Origin: Piezodorus guildinii
Lineage: Eukaryota > Arthropoda > Insecta > Hemiptera > Pentatomidae
Direction of reading: 5' to 3'
DNA: 64,000 nt
NCBI GenBank assembly: GCA_023052935.1
Contig: CM041297.1
Span: 4,950,280-5,014,279 of the forward strand
How positions within the stretch are numbered: the stretch's first letter is position 1; each line of letters begins with the position of its first letter. This document shows positions 30,563-41,479 of this stretch, piece by piece. The notes beneath the pieces were generated by a model, which did not search any database, was not told the origin of the DNA, and was given only the letters and a program-made list of their open reading frames with translations. The translations under genes and the position numbers were made by a program.

Positions 30563-30750
30563 TCATTGAGCAATATTACAATCTGTCCAATTCAGGACAT
30601 TTTTAATAGTGATAACGTACAACATTCATACTACATTCACACGATATATACAAAACTATAAATTTATATAATAATAATAATAAAACATACATATATACAA
30701 AATAAAATCAATAAAAATATATACAATAGTCACTCATACCAATAAGCATT
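30483..30750 (-). mobile_element. Jockey B 3' UTR with a very long poly-T
   Basis: About 62 consecutive T (30499-30560) then TTGAGCAATATTACAATCTG, CCAATTCAGGACATTTTTAA: the subfamily B 3' end. The long pure A-tail on the element strand suggests a recent insertion or later slippage. Confidence 0.7.
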
Positions 30751-30819
30751 AAATAAAAATTTTAAACTTTTACTTATAGATGAAAATTACGATTGACGTA
30801 TATAAGAATATTCATTGTA

Positions 30820-31060
30820 AATGAAATAGTCTTAGAGGAGCTTAAATTTCGATTTTTTACACTTCATTCCTCTTAACTACCTTAAATTTTGTGGATTCCT
30901 AAAAAAGAACCATATTATTTTGTTAGCATTGATAAAAAACGGGTAAATAATATTTATATAATATTAAAATAATATAATATTATATTTACTAAATATATAA
31001 GTTGAACCATTAAATATTTAAATAAAAGAGAAAGAAGAAAACAAAAATAATTATGCAATG
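30820..31060 (-). repeat. H870 degenerate internal fragment
   Basis: CCTTAAATTTTGTGGATTCC, TTAGCATTGATAAAAAACGG, then ATATAAGTTGAACC and AAAGAGAAAGAAGAAAACA follow the H870 interior in reverse. Confidence 0.45.
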
Positions 31061-31810
31061 TGGCGCAGGTTATTTTTTATTCTACTCTATCTATCTTAAT
31101 ACCATTACGATATGGAGGCCATTTTTTTTTTCCTAATTCAATAACTTATGGATATGGATGAAATTTAAAGAAAGATTTTGATAAAACTAAACGATTAAAT
31201 CACAAATATTTTAAAATACCATGTCGTAAAAAAAAAATGTCCTTAAGTAAATTTTGGAAATCAACGACTAAATTATCTTCACGCTTCTTAGTATTTATAT
31301 ATTATTATTATTTGATTTTATAATATAATATTATTATTATTATTTTATATTATTAGTAATAATTACTAAACAAATATATTGTATTTTTTTTTAATTAAAG
31401 GAGAAGTTAATAATCCAGAATTATGACAAGAAATTGATTATTAAATGGTTAATAAGTTGTTTACGTTAATTTGCATAAATATACTCGAGATTGAAACATT
31501 GCTTTCTAAAGAGAGTTGGGAATCCCTTACTTTCTCTGACTGCAATCAATATTTATGGCAAATTATAATGATTTGATTCTAACAAAACTCAGTTATTATT
31601 GTAGATAGAGAAAAATCGAAAAGATTAGGAGCTATAAACAGCTGTATAAGCTGTTATATCTTTAAAAAAATACTTGGAAATAATGAATTATTGTGTAATA
31701 ATTTGCAGAATTGTTTATAAAATATTAATCATGATTTACTGATTCTAAAACTATACAATTTTCCTTTATCTTCAATTATAAGTCATGGGCATATATAAGG
31801 GTGAAATTTT

Positions 31811-31842
<32 letters not shown>

Positions 31843-31845
31843 GAC
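31061..31845. other. Unassigned AT-rich stretch
   Basis: Nothing recognisable; a T-run at 31814-31842 precedes the next MITE. Confidence 0.35.
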
Positions 31846-31849
31846 ATTT

Positions 31850-32233
31850 GAGATGTTGATTTCCAAAAGGTACTGTATCCATTCTAGGAAATTTTACAGG
31901 AAGCGCGAAAATCTCTCATTACTATATTATTAAACCAGCTAATTTGGGTCTTTCTGCCTTAAAATTTAGAATTATTTTTTTACTATAATAATAAAGTTAT
32001 ATTAAAGTTATTAAATGATTTTTTTTTAGAATGATTTGGAACGAAAATAAATGCGTAATTAGTACTTTTAGAAAATGACCGCATTTCTAAATCACGTTTT
32101 TTAAGGACTTGAGAATTCATTAGATAACAACAAATAGAATATTCACATAAAACTAAATGATGAGAATACAAATATGACAAAAAATCGATTTCGTAAAAAA
32201 TGTCCTTTAGTACCTTTTGGAAATCAACGTCTC
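31850..32233 (-). mobile_element. 384-bp MITE with 4-bp target duplication, copy 2
   Basis: Same element as 25049-25430, inverted. Ends GAGATGTTGATTTCCAAAAG and CTTTTGGAAATCAACGTCTC. ATTT flanks both sides (31846-31849; 32234-32237). Length differs from copy 1 by 2 bp and internal sequence is closely similar. A diverged right-end fragment is at 48441-48505. Confidence 0.85.
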
Positions 32234-32926
32234 ATTTTTACTTTCACTTACAATATATAGTAAGGGGAAGTATTGCGATCGTGAAAATTTTCGAATTCCA
32301 GTTTTCAACGGAAATACACGTTTTAGGGTCCCCAGAATCCAAATAACCAAGTCCCGCAAAAAGGTCTGTGTGTGTGTGTGTGTGTTGGTAACTCCCGGGC
32401 GTAAACGGTAAGTCCTATGAAACTGAAATTTCATATTGACAACTATACGCCCGAGACGTGACAACTTTTTTCATCAAAATGAGCTAACCAGAAGAGGCAC
32501 TTTATACCTTGCATTTTTCACCTTTTTTCGATTTTCTCGAAAACGGTTCCGACAATTTTGATTAAACTCGCTATATCGATGTAAAATTTAATGGGCTTTA
32601 ATATCATGTAGGTTTCATTTGGATAAAAATTGTCTGACAGGGCTTAAAGGCCGATATTTTAAATTTCCTTTCTCAAAAGTACCTTTAATTTTGTATATTC
32701 AATAATAATAACTAGATTATCTTGTTAACGCTGATGAAAAACAGGTAAATATATAAATTGAATAAATTCGATACCCAACTAAAGGAGAAAACAGAAAAAT
32801 ATTTGTTTAATGAAATTTTTCGTTTTTGAACATAAGAGCAGTAATATACATGTATGATATACCGTTGGAAAGCTAAAGATTTTAGAAAAAATATCATCTC
32901 ATACACAAGCTTTTATTTTTTAGAAG

Positions 32927-33381
32927 TTTTTTTTTTTTTTTTTGCCAGCTAATCCAATGCACTGCAGCCAATTTAGGCATATTGTGCGCCGTCCAATCTA
33001 CTGTTAATACAGGGCTAGCGCCTTGGTGAAGCTGACTAACCTGTGGGGGTTAATCAGTTCACGCACCTTGGGATCAGGGATGCGGTCGACACCAAAATGG
33101 TAAAACCGTATCCTGGCAATCTCTGGGCAACTGCATATCAAATGAAATGCAGTTTCATCATCCTTCTGGCAGAATCTGCAAGTCGGTGAGGCCACCACAC
33201 CCATATTGTGGAGATGCTTATTAAGTTGACAGTGTCCAGTGTATAGTCCTGTTACCCTCCTTAGGGTTGTCCTGTCCATAGAGAGTAGAGTATGACTTCT
33301 CTCTTTGCAGGGTCCATCCAGAAACATATTGGAGTGATGCTGCTTATCGGTATCCCTCCCGTATTGCCTGGATCTAAAATC
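32927..33381 (-). mobile_element. 5'-truncated RNase H-type retroposon nested in H870
   Basis: Poly-T start, coding remnant, and a 9-bp duplication TTTTAGAAG on both sides (32918-32926; 33382-33390). Poly-A-tailed and 5'-truncated, as for R1/I/LOA-type LINEs. Confidence 0.8.
33004..33375 (-). pseudogene. LINE ORF2 C-terminus with zinc motif
   Basis: The open frame contains LRRVTGLYTGHCQLNKHLHN, then MGVVASPTCRFCQKDDETAF and HLICSCPEIARIRFYHFGVD, and ends near the A-tail. The TGHxxLxxHLxxMG stretch followed by C-x2-C-x8-H-x3-C is the usual tail after RNase H in several insect non-LTR clades. Uninterrupted over 107 codons, so relatively young. The upstream ORF is truncated and no natural start remains. 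Confidence 0.75.
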
Positions 33382-33599
33382 TTTTAGAAGTTAATAGAGA
33401 GTGATGAGAAGATAAAACTAACTGATTATTTTAGATAATAATATAATAGATTTTTTAATAAAACACATGTTTCTATATAAATTCAATTTGATTAATTCCT
33501 TGATAGTTTCACGTATTTTTATCTCTAACTGTATTTGAAAATTCTTTCATTGATTTTAAAAATCGAGGTAAGTGAAAGTCGTGTGTTGCCCGCACCAGA

Positions 33600-35095
33600 T
33601 TTTTATAATTAATATCGGTGTCCTGGAAATTCTCAAACTCACTGTTGGGGCCAGCGAGGTCGTCCTTAGGATCTCCTTACGCTGTGCCTGAAAGCTCAGC
33701 TGATTCGTAGGACTTGTTTCTTGAAGTTTATTGATGTTTTGCAGAACGATGATTGAAGAAATAAATAAATGACTATGGTAAAAGAGATAATAGTTAAACA
33801 AGGAAAAACAGGTAAACGTGTTATGTAATAACAAATAGGTACTAGTTAATAATCACACACTGCGGGTTTTTTTTTTTTTTTTTTATCTGTTCCAACAGTT
33901 ATAAAAAACCATATGTTTTTCTCTTATTTTCCAGATCAATGAATACTTGATAAAAACATTTGTCCAAAGTATGTGAGAAATTTATAATAGATAAATATAC
34001 TGGTATAAGTGGCGTTAACACTCACTACATATTTTTCTTTATCTTCAAGAATAACTGAGTTATTGAATTAAGCCAATTTTTAATCATATTTAAAAAAAAA
34101 AGTAAGCCATGGTCATCTTTTTTTATTGTTTATGATTAATCGTGGTGTTCTGATTCTAAAACTCGAAACATAGAAAAGTATGTCTTCAAAAATAACTGAG
34201 TTCTTGAATTGCCCACATCTTAAAAATCAACGTCTTTTAGGATCATCGTCGGATGGCCAGTTATTTGAGGACGAAATTTCGAACAAATTGGTCTAGGAGT
34301 ACGACGGACAACAAACAGGAGGACAAAAGTTTTTTTTTTTTTTTTTTTAATTTGCTCTTCGGTTTCTACATATATAGAAATGTATGATTTCAAATTTCGA
34401 GGGGGAATGGAGAGTATTATATTTCTAAAACTTATGAAGGAAAGAAATGCAGAGAAGAAAGTGTAAATATATGAGGGAAAAACGTTAGCTGTTTGAACAA
34501 GACAGTGCAGACAAAGGTGTTGATGTGCATCCTCAACTAACAACAAATATTGAAAAGTATTGATACAGCTGTAACAGTTGAAAAACCCTGTCGATAAACA
34601 TTCTCAAGTTAGATGATAATTCTTTGAAAGTTATATAGAAACTCAGTTACTAGCTCTAAGTACTGATGAAGACCCACAATAATATATTGCCGTGTATCAA
34701 CAAGCGATAAAAAATATATGTTTAATTGTTTTAAACTTGGCACATTTTGATTTATCATTGGAACCTAGTTTGGAGAAGGTGTGTGATCGGAGTCAGTTCG
34801 GAAATTAACTTTGTTTGTGTTGATCGCTTAGCCCACATTTCTGATTTAGCTACTGAGTAATCTTCCTAGAAAGTGCCTATTAAAAAAAAAAAATCTCTGT
34901 TTTAAAAAATAACATGCCAGAATAATGTAACATAATCAGTTTGTAAGGAGATTGTGTACAAGGAATCGGACAATATTCGAAAAATTCTATGATTTGACGA
35001 AACTCCATATTAATTTTGGACAGAGGAAGCGGTTTTAGAATATTATTTAACATTATTTTAATCAATACACAGGATGTATAGTCGACAGCAGAAAT
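33600..35095. other. Unassigned stretch
   Basis: Short frames (33556-33834, 34220-34546, 34880-35101, all minus) lack motifs. T-runs at 33866-33882 and 34330-34347 could be old A-tails of reversed retroposons. No family recognised. Confidence 0.35.
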
Positions 35096-35101
35096 TATCA
35101 T

Positions 35102-35340
35102 AGGTAGAAATAATCGGAAGTCATTTAAAATAAATATTTTAACTTTGCCGACGTTTCGGCTTGAGCTTGTGAGCTATCATCCGGTCTACAAACATCAGTA
35201 CAAAAGAGATACATATTAATATTATAATGAAAAATTATGAATGTAATAAAACTGATAAAATAAAAAATATACATAAATACGATGATATACATAATGATAA
35301 TACGATATACAATATAATAATGATAAGTAATATAGAGGTT

Positions 35341-35437
<97 letters not shown>

Positions 35438-35600
35438 GTACCACAACTGAGCCATGTCAAGCATAATTTCTGATTATCATATTCATATGTATCTCTTTAG
35501 TTCTGATGTTTGTAGCCCTGATGACGGCTCACAAGTTTGAGCCGAAACGTCGGCAAATTTAAATTATTCAAAAAAACGACAGACTCCCGATTATTTCTAC
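35102..35600. mobile_element. Inverted-repeat element with hammerhead-like motif in both arms
   Basis: Arms of ~105-130 bp: GGTAGAAATAATCGG at 35103 pairs with CCGATTATTTCTACC near 35586-35600. Inside each arm is the motif (minus 35182-35152: GATGATAGCTC...AAGCCGAAACGTCGGC; plus 35518-35553: CTGATGACGGCTC...GAGCCGAAACGTCGG). The ~260-bp centre is AT-rich and holds a (TA) tract at 35357-35433. The open frames in the centre are TA-repeat artefacts. No target duplication is clear. Confidence 0.65.
35357..35433. repeat. TA microsatellite
   Basis: About 77 bp of (TA)n inside the inverted-repeat element. Confidence 0.9.
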
Positions 35601-35734
35601 CAACGTTAAACAATATAATAATTCATATATTAAAAACATAATGATTTTATATTTTAATTTATGTAAATGTTTTTTTTTAATGATACGAAAAAAACGCTGT
35701 GACTTCAGGCTATTTGACTAGCCTCCGAACGCGG

Positions 35735-35965
35735 CCATGGCTTTAGGGTTTTTAAAGGAAATTAAAATTCTTTGGTTATGCCGTCTTTCGTAGGTAACGT
35801 AAATTGATGGTCAAGAGGCTGTGCGATGTCAAGTAGTCTTTAAACATCCTTTATACTAACTAATACTGAATAGGCATAATCCAAGTCTGCCACTGTAGCA
35901 TCGTCCGATTAGCAACAGTTGTATAAAGTAACGTTAAATACATAAGCAAACAAACAAATTTCGCA
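35735..35965 (+). mobile_element. SINE1, decayed
   Basis: TAGGGTTTTTAAAGG, GCTGTGCGATGTCAAGTAGT, CCACTGTAGCATCGTCCGAT and ATACATAAGCAAACAAACAAA. The head is poorly preserved. Confidence 0.6.
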
Positions 35966-36424
35966 TACATACATATACAAATATATATATATATTTAAAC
36001 ACGACACGGAGCATCCTATAGGGTAAGAAAATAATAACGAACCTGGACTATAAAGCGCGGCCGAGTGAAAAACCAATTAAGAAAATTGTTAGAAACATAA
36101 GAAAGAGGGAATAGCCTAGTTGGTGGCCCTCACCAGTATTTTTTTCACTCTTGCAAGAAGAAAGAAAAAAGAAAAAAAATTTCATTTAACTAATTAAATA
36201 TATAAGCTAAGTGAACAATCGTTTAGGATGCATAGTAAAATTAAATATTAATATATAATAATAATAATAATATAATAAAATAAGCTTATTTATTAATATA
36301 TTAAAATATTTCCCAGCTTTCTACTTTATGATCTTATGTAATTGCAAAAAAAAAATGTAATTAAGTAGAATGAGCAATACACTGCTCATCTCAGATTCAA
36401 ACTCTGGTAATGGCTGAATAATTA

Positions 36425-36560
36425 TTGATTCTGGTAGTTTAGCGGTGGGGCGACTGTGGGGTAGAGTACATCCAGCCTCTATAAAGTGGGTACCTAAAAG
36501 TTAGGAGAAAAACCTGGCTTAGAGTGGTCTAGGCGTGATCACCTCTTAACACGGCCACAG
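36425..36560 (+). mobile_element. SINE2-like fragment
   Basis: GGTGGGGCGACTGTGGGGTA and CCAGCCTCTATAAAGTGGGT are shared with 50935-51128 (reversed), and more distantly with 56000-56195. No clear tRNA-like head in this copy. Confidence 0.45.
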
Positions 36561-36656
36561 CTTAGACAGAGGATTAGGACTTATAAGCTTTTATAAAGAA
36601 CTAACAGGAATACCCTCTTTTGTGTAGATTTACGTATGAATAAGTTTATAGCAAGA

Positions 36657-37152
36657 CAGTGTGTCCAGCAAACCAGCTCTAACAGATTCTCTGACTTTTC
36701 CATATTATAAGAAGTTTTTTACCTGGCCAAATATTGGTGAAAATCAACAAAACAAAGAATAATTATAATTAATATGGTATACTAGATTAAAAACATATAT
36801 AGTTATTAATTACTTTACTATTAAATTCAAATATATCTACCCGACACCAGCTGAAATTTTAATTGTTTAAGTTGACTTAGCGATAAATCATGATGAACTT
36901 GGATACTCCTGTTAGTAATATTCAAGATTTACAAATCTGACTACAAATTTATTTTAAAACTCGCTTTATAATATTTTCAAGATCGCAACAAGTAGGCATA
37001 TTGGAACTTTTGTCTGAGTGAAGAAGAAACGATGATGTTATTTAGGGGCCATTTTCCCTGATCAAAGAACAAATTTCCTGACTTTTTCATATGTTATTAA
37101 AATCCCTGACTTTTCCCGTTTTTCCCGACTTTCCCTGTTGCTAGACACACTG
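36657..37152. mobile_element. hAT-like MITE
   Basis: Ends CAGTGTGTCCAGCAAACC (36657) and TTGCTAGACACACTG (to 37152) are imperfect inverted repeats. The inner right end (CCCTGACTTTTCCCGTTTTT, CCCGACTTTCCCTGTTGC) is echoed by TCTGACTTTTCC near 36690. CAG...CTG termini suggest hAT. An 8-bp target duplication is not visible, so the borders are tentative. Confidence 0.5.
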
Positions 37153-37173
37153 CAATAGTTAAAAATAATACAT

Positions 37174-39196
37174 ATGGGTCAATCCATTCGAAATTGTTCA
37201 GTGCATGCCGCTGGATATTTTTGATTTTCCTGATTTTTTGACCAGTTATCTCTATTCTTTTTTTAATAAAAAAACACAAATAAAAAAAATTTAATCACTA
37301 AATTTGATTCTTTCGTGCGTAATAAATAAAGCTATAATGAGTATGAGTTCCATAATTTTTCATTCAGTCCTTTTTGAGAAAACTTATATTGAAAAAAACA
37401 GACATAGCTTACACGATCGAAATTTCTAAAACAAGTAATGCAATGATAAGGCTGAAAGAGGAAAAAAACTATATGAGAATCATTTCTAACTTCCCTTTTC
37501 ATAGCGCGCCAAAGGTTTCAGTTAATGTAATTTTTTGTAACCATTTTCTTGGCTACTTAGGTAATGCGTTTTAAGGGCAAAAATTATATAAAATACTCTA
37601 ATCATCATATTAGTTTTTTTTTCGTTCTTAAATATGCAAAATTACCGGAGTTAATTTTTTTTAAAGAACACATTATTTTAACAGTGAAGAAAATTTTATA
37701 GCTCCGGAACCAGCTCAGTCTCGATGACCATATCACTTAAACACATCGTATAGATAGGCAGTCTGTATTAGTTTTAGAGTTTTTCACTAGAGATATTTTC
37801 GTGTAAATATCGCGAAAAATTAATTTTTGCCTATTTTTAAAAATTCATATATAAAAAATCTGGTGCGGGCAACACACGACTTTCACTTACCTCCATTTTT
37901 AAAATCAATGAAAGAATTTTCAAAAACAGTTTAAGATAAAAATACGTGAAACTCTTAAGGTATCAATCAAATTGAATTTATATAGAAACACGTGCTTTAT
38001 TAAAAAATCTATTATATTATTATCTAAAATAATCAGTTAGTTTAATGTCCATTTCAACACTCTCTATTAACTTTTAAAAGCTTGTGTGTATGAGATAATA
38101 TTTTTTCTAAAATCTTTAGCTTTCCAACGGTATATCATACATTTATATTACTGCTCTTATGTTCAAAAACGGAAAATTGCATTAAAAACATATTTTTCCT
38201 GTTTTCTCCTTTAGTTGGGTATCGAATTTATTCAATTTATATATTTATTTGTTTTTCATCAGCGTTAACAAGATAATATAGTTATTTTTATTGAATCTAC
38301 AAAATTAAAGGTACTTTAGGGGAAGAACATTTAAAATATCGGCTTTTAAGCCTTATCAGACCATTTTAATCAGAATAAAACCTACATGATATTAAAGCCA
38401 ATTTAATTTTACATCGATATAGCGAGTTTGATCAAAATCGTCGGAACCGTTTTCAAGAAAATTGAAAAAAGGTGCAAAATGCCTGGTATAAAGTGGTTCT
38501 TCTCGTAAGCTCATTTTGATGAAAAAGGTTTTGTAACGTCTCGGGCGTATATTTGTCTTAAATATGAAATTTCCAGTTTCATAGGACTTACCGTTTCCGC
38601 CCGGGAGTTAGAACACACACCTTTTTGCAGGACTTGGTTATTTGGACTCAGGGGACCCTAAAATGTGTATTTCCGTTGAAAACTGGAATTCGAAAATTTT
38701 CACGATCGCAATACTTTCCCTTACTATATATAGTAAGTGAAAGTAAAAAAGGGCTAAGTTCTTAAGATCAAAATTTTTAGAGCAAGTAGGACTAAGACTA
38801 AGGTAGAAAAGAAAAAAATAAATTAAAAATGAGTCTCTTTTCTTTTCTATACCTTTTTCTCGTTAAAAGACTCGTTTTTTATTCATTTTCGAGAATTTCG
38901 TTAAAAAATTTCCTCACTATATAGGTGGTGATTTGTGTAAATAAAAAATACAAAGCATATCCTTATATTATTGTTAATATTTTTATTAATTTGATACATA
39001 AAAAATCACAGGAATTAGAAAAAAATTTCCAACACATGTTTTCGGATGCGAAGCTGACGTTAAACGACTGCAATTATTGGCTATAAATATATTTTATTTA
39101 CGGTTTTATATTAACGAAAGGATAAAGAACAACTAGTCAAAAATCACGAGCGGCTAAATTGGTGAAAATTGGACGATTGCAAATGGATTGACCCAT
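37174..39196. mobile_element. TIR element with ATGGGTCAATCCATT ends, containing H870
   Basis: ATGGGTCAATCCATTCGAAA (37174) pairs with CAAATGGATTGACCCAT (to 39196). Further inside, TTTTTGACCAGTTATC pairs loosely with AACTAGTCAAAAATCAC. About 1.1 kb excluding the H870 copy it holds. A 66-codon plus frame (37374-37574) shows no recognised domain. Superfamily unknown. Confidence 0.5.
37859..38746 (+). mobile_element. H870 repeat, full-length copy
   Basis: TCTGGTGCGGGCAACACACG after an A-run at one end; TTACTATATATAGTAAG (an exact palindrome TTACTATATATAGTAA) then TGAAAGTAAA at the other. Very similar to 1813-2667. Nested in the TIR element. Confidence 0.75.
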
Positions 39197-39263
39197 TTAA
39201 AATAATTTCGCCATCGGTCAGTCAGTCCAAAGGAACAAATGCCCGATCTACCCCATACTTCAT

Positions 39264-39615
39264 AGGTACTCAAAACTATCATCAAAACTACTAACAAACA
39301 AACTTATTCTCTACAGAACTGTCATTCGTCCCATTCTGTCCTACGCTGCCCCAGTCTGGAGTTACACATTCCATTCCAATTATCGGAAATTGGAGGTGGT
39401 GCAGAACACATGCATGCGCATCGTTAGTAACTATCCTCGTTACACGCGAATCGTTACAACTCCCCTCGATAAAAAAATATACGTACTCGCTGGCACAACT
39501 TTTCTTTCCTCTTACTCCTACTAGTGACAACCCAATAGTTCAAAAAATAGGCGATTACGACAAGAAAACCCTAAAACGTTACGTACATAAACGTACAAAA
39601 GATGTACTACTAGAC
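39264..39615 (+). pseudogene. Reverse transcriptase C-terminal part (jockey C)
   Basis: KLLTNKLILYRTVIRPILSY, then AAPVWSYTFHSNYRKLEVVQ, NTCMRIVSNYPRYTRIVTTP in one frame (to a stop at 39520). After a frameshift NPIVQKIGDYDKKTLKRYVH and KRTKDVLLD plus stop. This ending is of jockey-clade type but distinct from subfamilies A and B. Not functional. Confidence 0.75.
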
Positions 39616-39759
39616 TAATCTTAAAATGTAAAAAAGAAATAATATATAAGCATATAACCAAAATAGGTATTTGTATTGTTTCGTTTCCACCTAGTTATTT
39701 TTTTTTTTACTATAATATCTTTTGTTTCACTTTATTGTTTTTGTTTTTTTTAGCTGTTA

Positions 39760-40657
39760 TTGGGTTGATGCAAAATTAATGCAGGTTTCCTCTATTGCAA
39801 TATCTTAATTCCAATTGTGTAAACAAAGCTAATCCTAACATTGATCATTATTATACCAAAACAAACCTTATCTAATACCCCTCTCTTCACCATGAATTTG
39901 TTTAGTAAAATCGTTTTGTTCAGTGTGTTCAAAGGTCTTGAATCGAAAATGTCAAAGTGCGATTTTCGTCAAATTTATTTTTACGAATTTAAATTAGGGC
40001 GCAGCGCTGCGCAAACGGCTCGTAATATTAATGAAGTGTGGGGTCAGGGGGCTATTAATGAGTGCACGGTGCAGCGTTGGTTCCAGAAGTTTCGCAGAGG
40101 AGATTTCGACCTCGAAGACAAGGAAGGTCGGGGCCGTCATCTTGCTCTGGACAACGACCAGCTGAGGTCAAAAGTGAAAGAAGACCCAACCAAAACCACA
40201 CGAGAAATGGCGGCGGAACTCGGAACTCAAAAATTGCAACGTCTTTGCCCAGCATTGATGAATCGGAAGGGGCCGATCCTGCTCCACGATAACGCCAGAC
40301 CACACGTTGCACAACCAACGCTTCGACGACTGCACGAGTTGGGCTACGAAGTTCTCCAACATCCGCCTTATTCACCTGACCTCTCTCCTACAGACTTCCA
40401 CTTTTTCAGGCATCTGGACAACTTTTTGAGGGAGAAAAATTTTCAAAACCAGGACGACATTGAAAATTCTTTTCGTGATTTCATTGAGTCCAGGGATTCG
40501 GATTTTTTTTCTGGTGGAATAAGAAAGCTTGTTGAACGTTGGCAAAAGTGCATTGATTCAGATGGAAATTATTTTGATTAAATATATATGGTTAAAGTAA
40601 AGATATGGCGTATTTACAATACCTACTAAAAACCTGCATAATTTTCCATCAACCCAA
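39760..40657 (+). mobile_element. Mariner element, copy 2 (898 bp, same deletion)
   Basis: TIR TTGGGTTGATGCAAAATTAA on the left. The right TIR has lost one base and carries one substitution (AACCTGCATAATTTTCCATC). TA flanks at 39758-39759 and 40658-40659. Otherwise almost identical to copy 1. Confidence 0.95.
39949..40581 (+). CDS. Mariner transposase, internally deleted (210 aa)
   Basis: Same product as at 15557-16189, differing in this region by one residue (SKVKEDP instead of SKVEEDP), with two more differences in the upstream in-frame extension. Start chosen at MSKCDFRQ as for copy 1. The HTH region and the second and third catalytic Asp are present; the linker WVPHEL and first Asp block are absent at the same junction (MAAELGTQKLQRL). 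The shared junction means one deleted ancestor was mobilised, presumably by a full-length transposase elsewhere in the genome. Confidence 0.9.
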   Translation: MSKCDFRQIYFYEFKLGRSAAQTARNINEVWGQGAINECTVQRWFQKFRRGDFDLEDKEGRGRHLALDNDQLRSKVKEDPTKTTREMAAELGTQKLQRLCPALMNRKGPILLHDNARPHVAQPTLRRLHELGYEVLQHPPYSPDLSPTDFHFFRHLDNFLREKNFQNQDDIENSFRDFIESRDSDFFSGGIRKLVERWQKCIDSDGNYFD

Positions 40658-40880
40658 TATTATTTTTTTTTTACTTAAATTCTTTTCTTTTTTTTGTATA
40701 GGTTTTTGTTTTAAGATTTTTCCTACAGTTCAAAAGTAATATAGGCTACAACTACCACTAACCCCTACTGTAAATATAACATAAAAGTTGGTGCAATCAC
40801 CATAACATGTATAAAGTTTGAGGCATGTGGCCGCTTGTAAAACAATATTGAAAAATAAAAATCATAAAAAAAAAAAAAAT

Positions 40881-41270
40881 GCCCGATATTGATTTTATTC
40901 TCTCAAATTAGAAGTACCCATACCCAGAATTAATCAATAACATTTATCTTTTAAAATTAATTATGAAAAACTCATTTCTAATATAAAAGTGAATTAAGCC
41001 CATTCGTGAACGAAGATTTTAACCTACAAAAACGTTTTTTTTTTTTGTTTTTTTAGGTTTCAGACAAAAAATATACTATGTATAAAAACTGAAACGTTTC
41101 TATCTGTGAAAGGCCATTAAAAATCGAACGTGATTCCATGGAAACCTGCATACGGAAAATGAATACGAAGACCAGTATGCTAAAATAATTTAGTATCTTT
41201 ATTAATCTGACATGTATGTTAAGATGTGTTTACTTTCATGTAGTTAGAAATCTCATTATCTTTAAAATTA
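40881..41270. other. Unassigned stretch
   Basis: AT-rich; a T-run at 41035-41054. Nothing recognisable. Confidence 0.35.
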
Positions 41271-41479
41271 GTCAATAAATAAATTTTCTACTATCCTGGG
41301 ACAAGTCCCTTTAGAATAACATTAATATAATATATAAATTGGGCTTCAGAGTCTAAGAGTAATTAATTATTTATAAACATGGTAACTAAAACTAATCGAA
41401 AATAGACAAACGCAAATATGTAGAAAATTAAATAAAAAAGAACCTTATTTACAACTTTGTTCTGACTGAATGGTCAAAA

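Larger units (their letters stand above)
32238..33599 (-). mobile_element. H870 repeat, full-length, broken by a retroposon
   Basis: Diagnostic ends at 32238 (TTACTTTCACTTAC) and 33599 (GCCCGCACCAGA). Between 32926 and 33382 a foreign segment with its own target duplication interrupts it. Without that, it is about 900 bp. Confidence 0.75.
39200..40880 (+). mobile_element. Jockey C 3' part, 3' UTR broken by mariner copy 2
   Basis: RT remnant (39264-39615), then a long T-rich 3' UTR interrupted by the mariner (39760-40657). It resumes with GTATAGGTTTTTGTTTTAAG, TGGTGCAATCACCATAACAT and ends in poly-A (40866-40880). The reversed copy at 51135-52510 has the same 3' UTR without a mariner. Confidence 0.75.

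Noticed and set aside
31245..31290. Another MITE end (GGAAATCAACGACT)
   Set aside because: Only about 12 bases agree with the MITE terminus and the adjacent sequence does not match.
34220..34546. 108-codon minus-strand frame as a gene
   Set aside because: It contains a poly-Lys run from a T-tract, has no motif, and its composition matches the surrounding AT-rich DNA.
35125..35466. Three overlapping frames of 69-111 codons
   Set aside because: They consist largely of alternating Ile-Tyr from the TA microsatellite. Similar artefacts occur at 54833-55051, 55514-55708 and 58948-59397.
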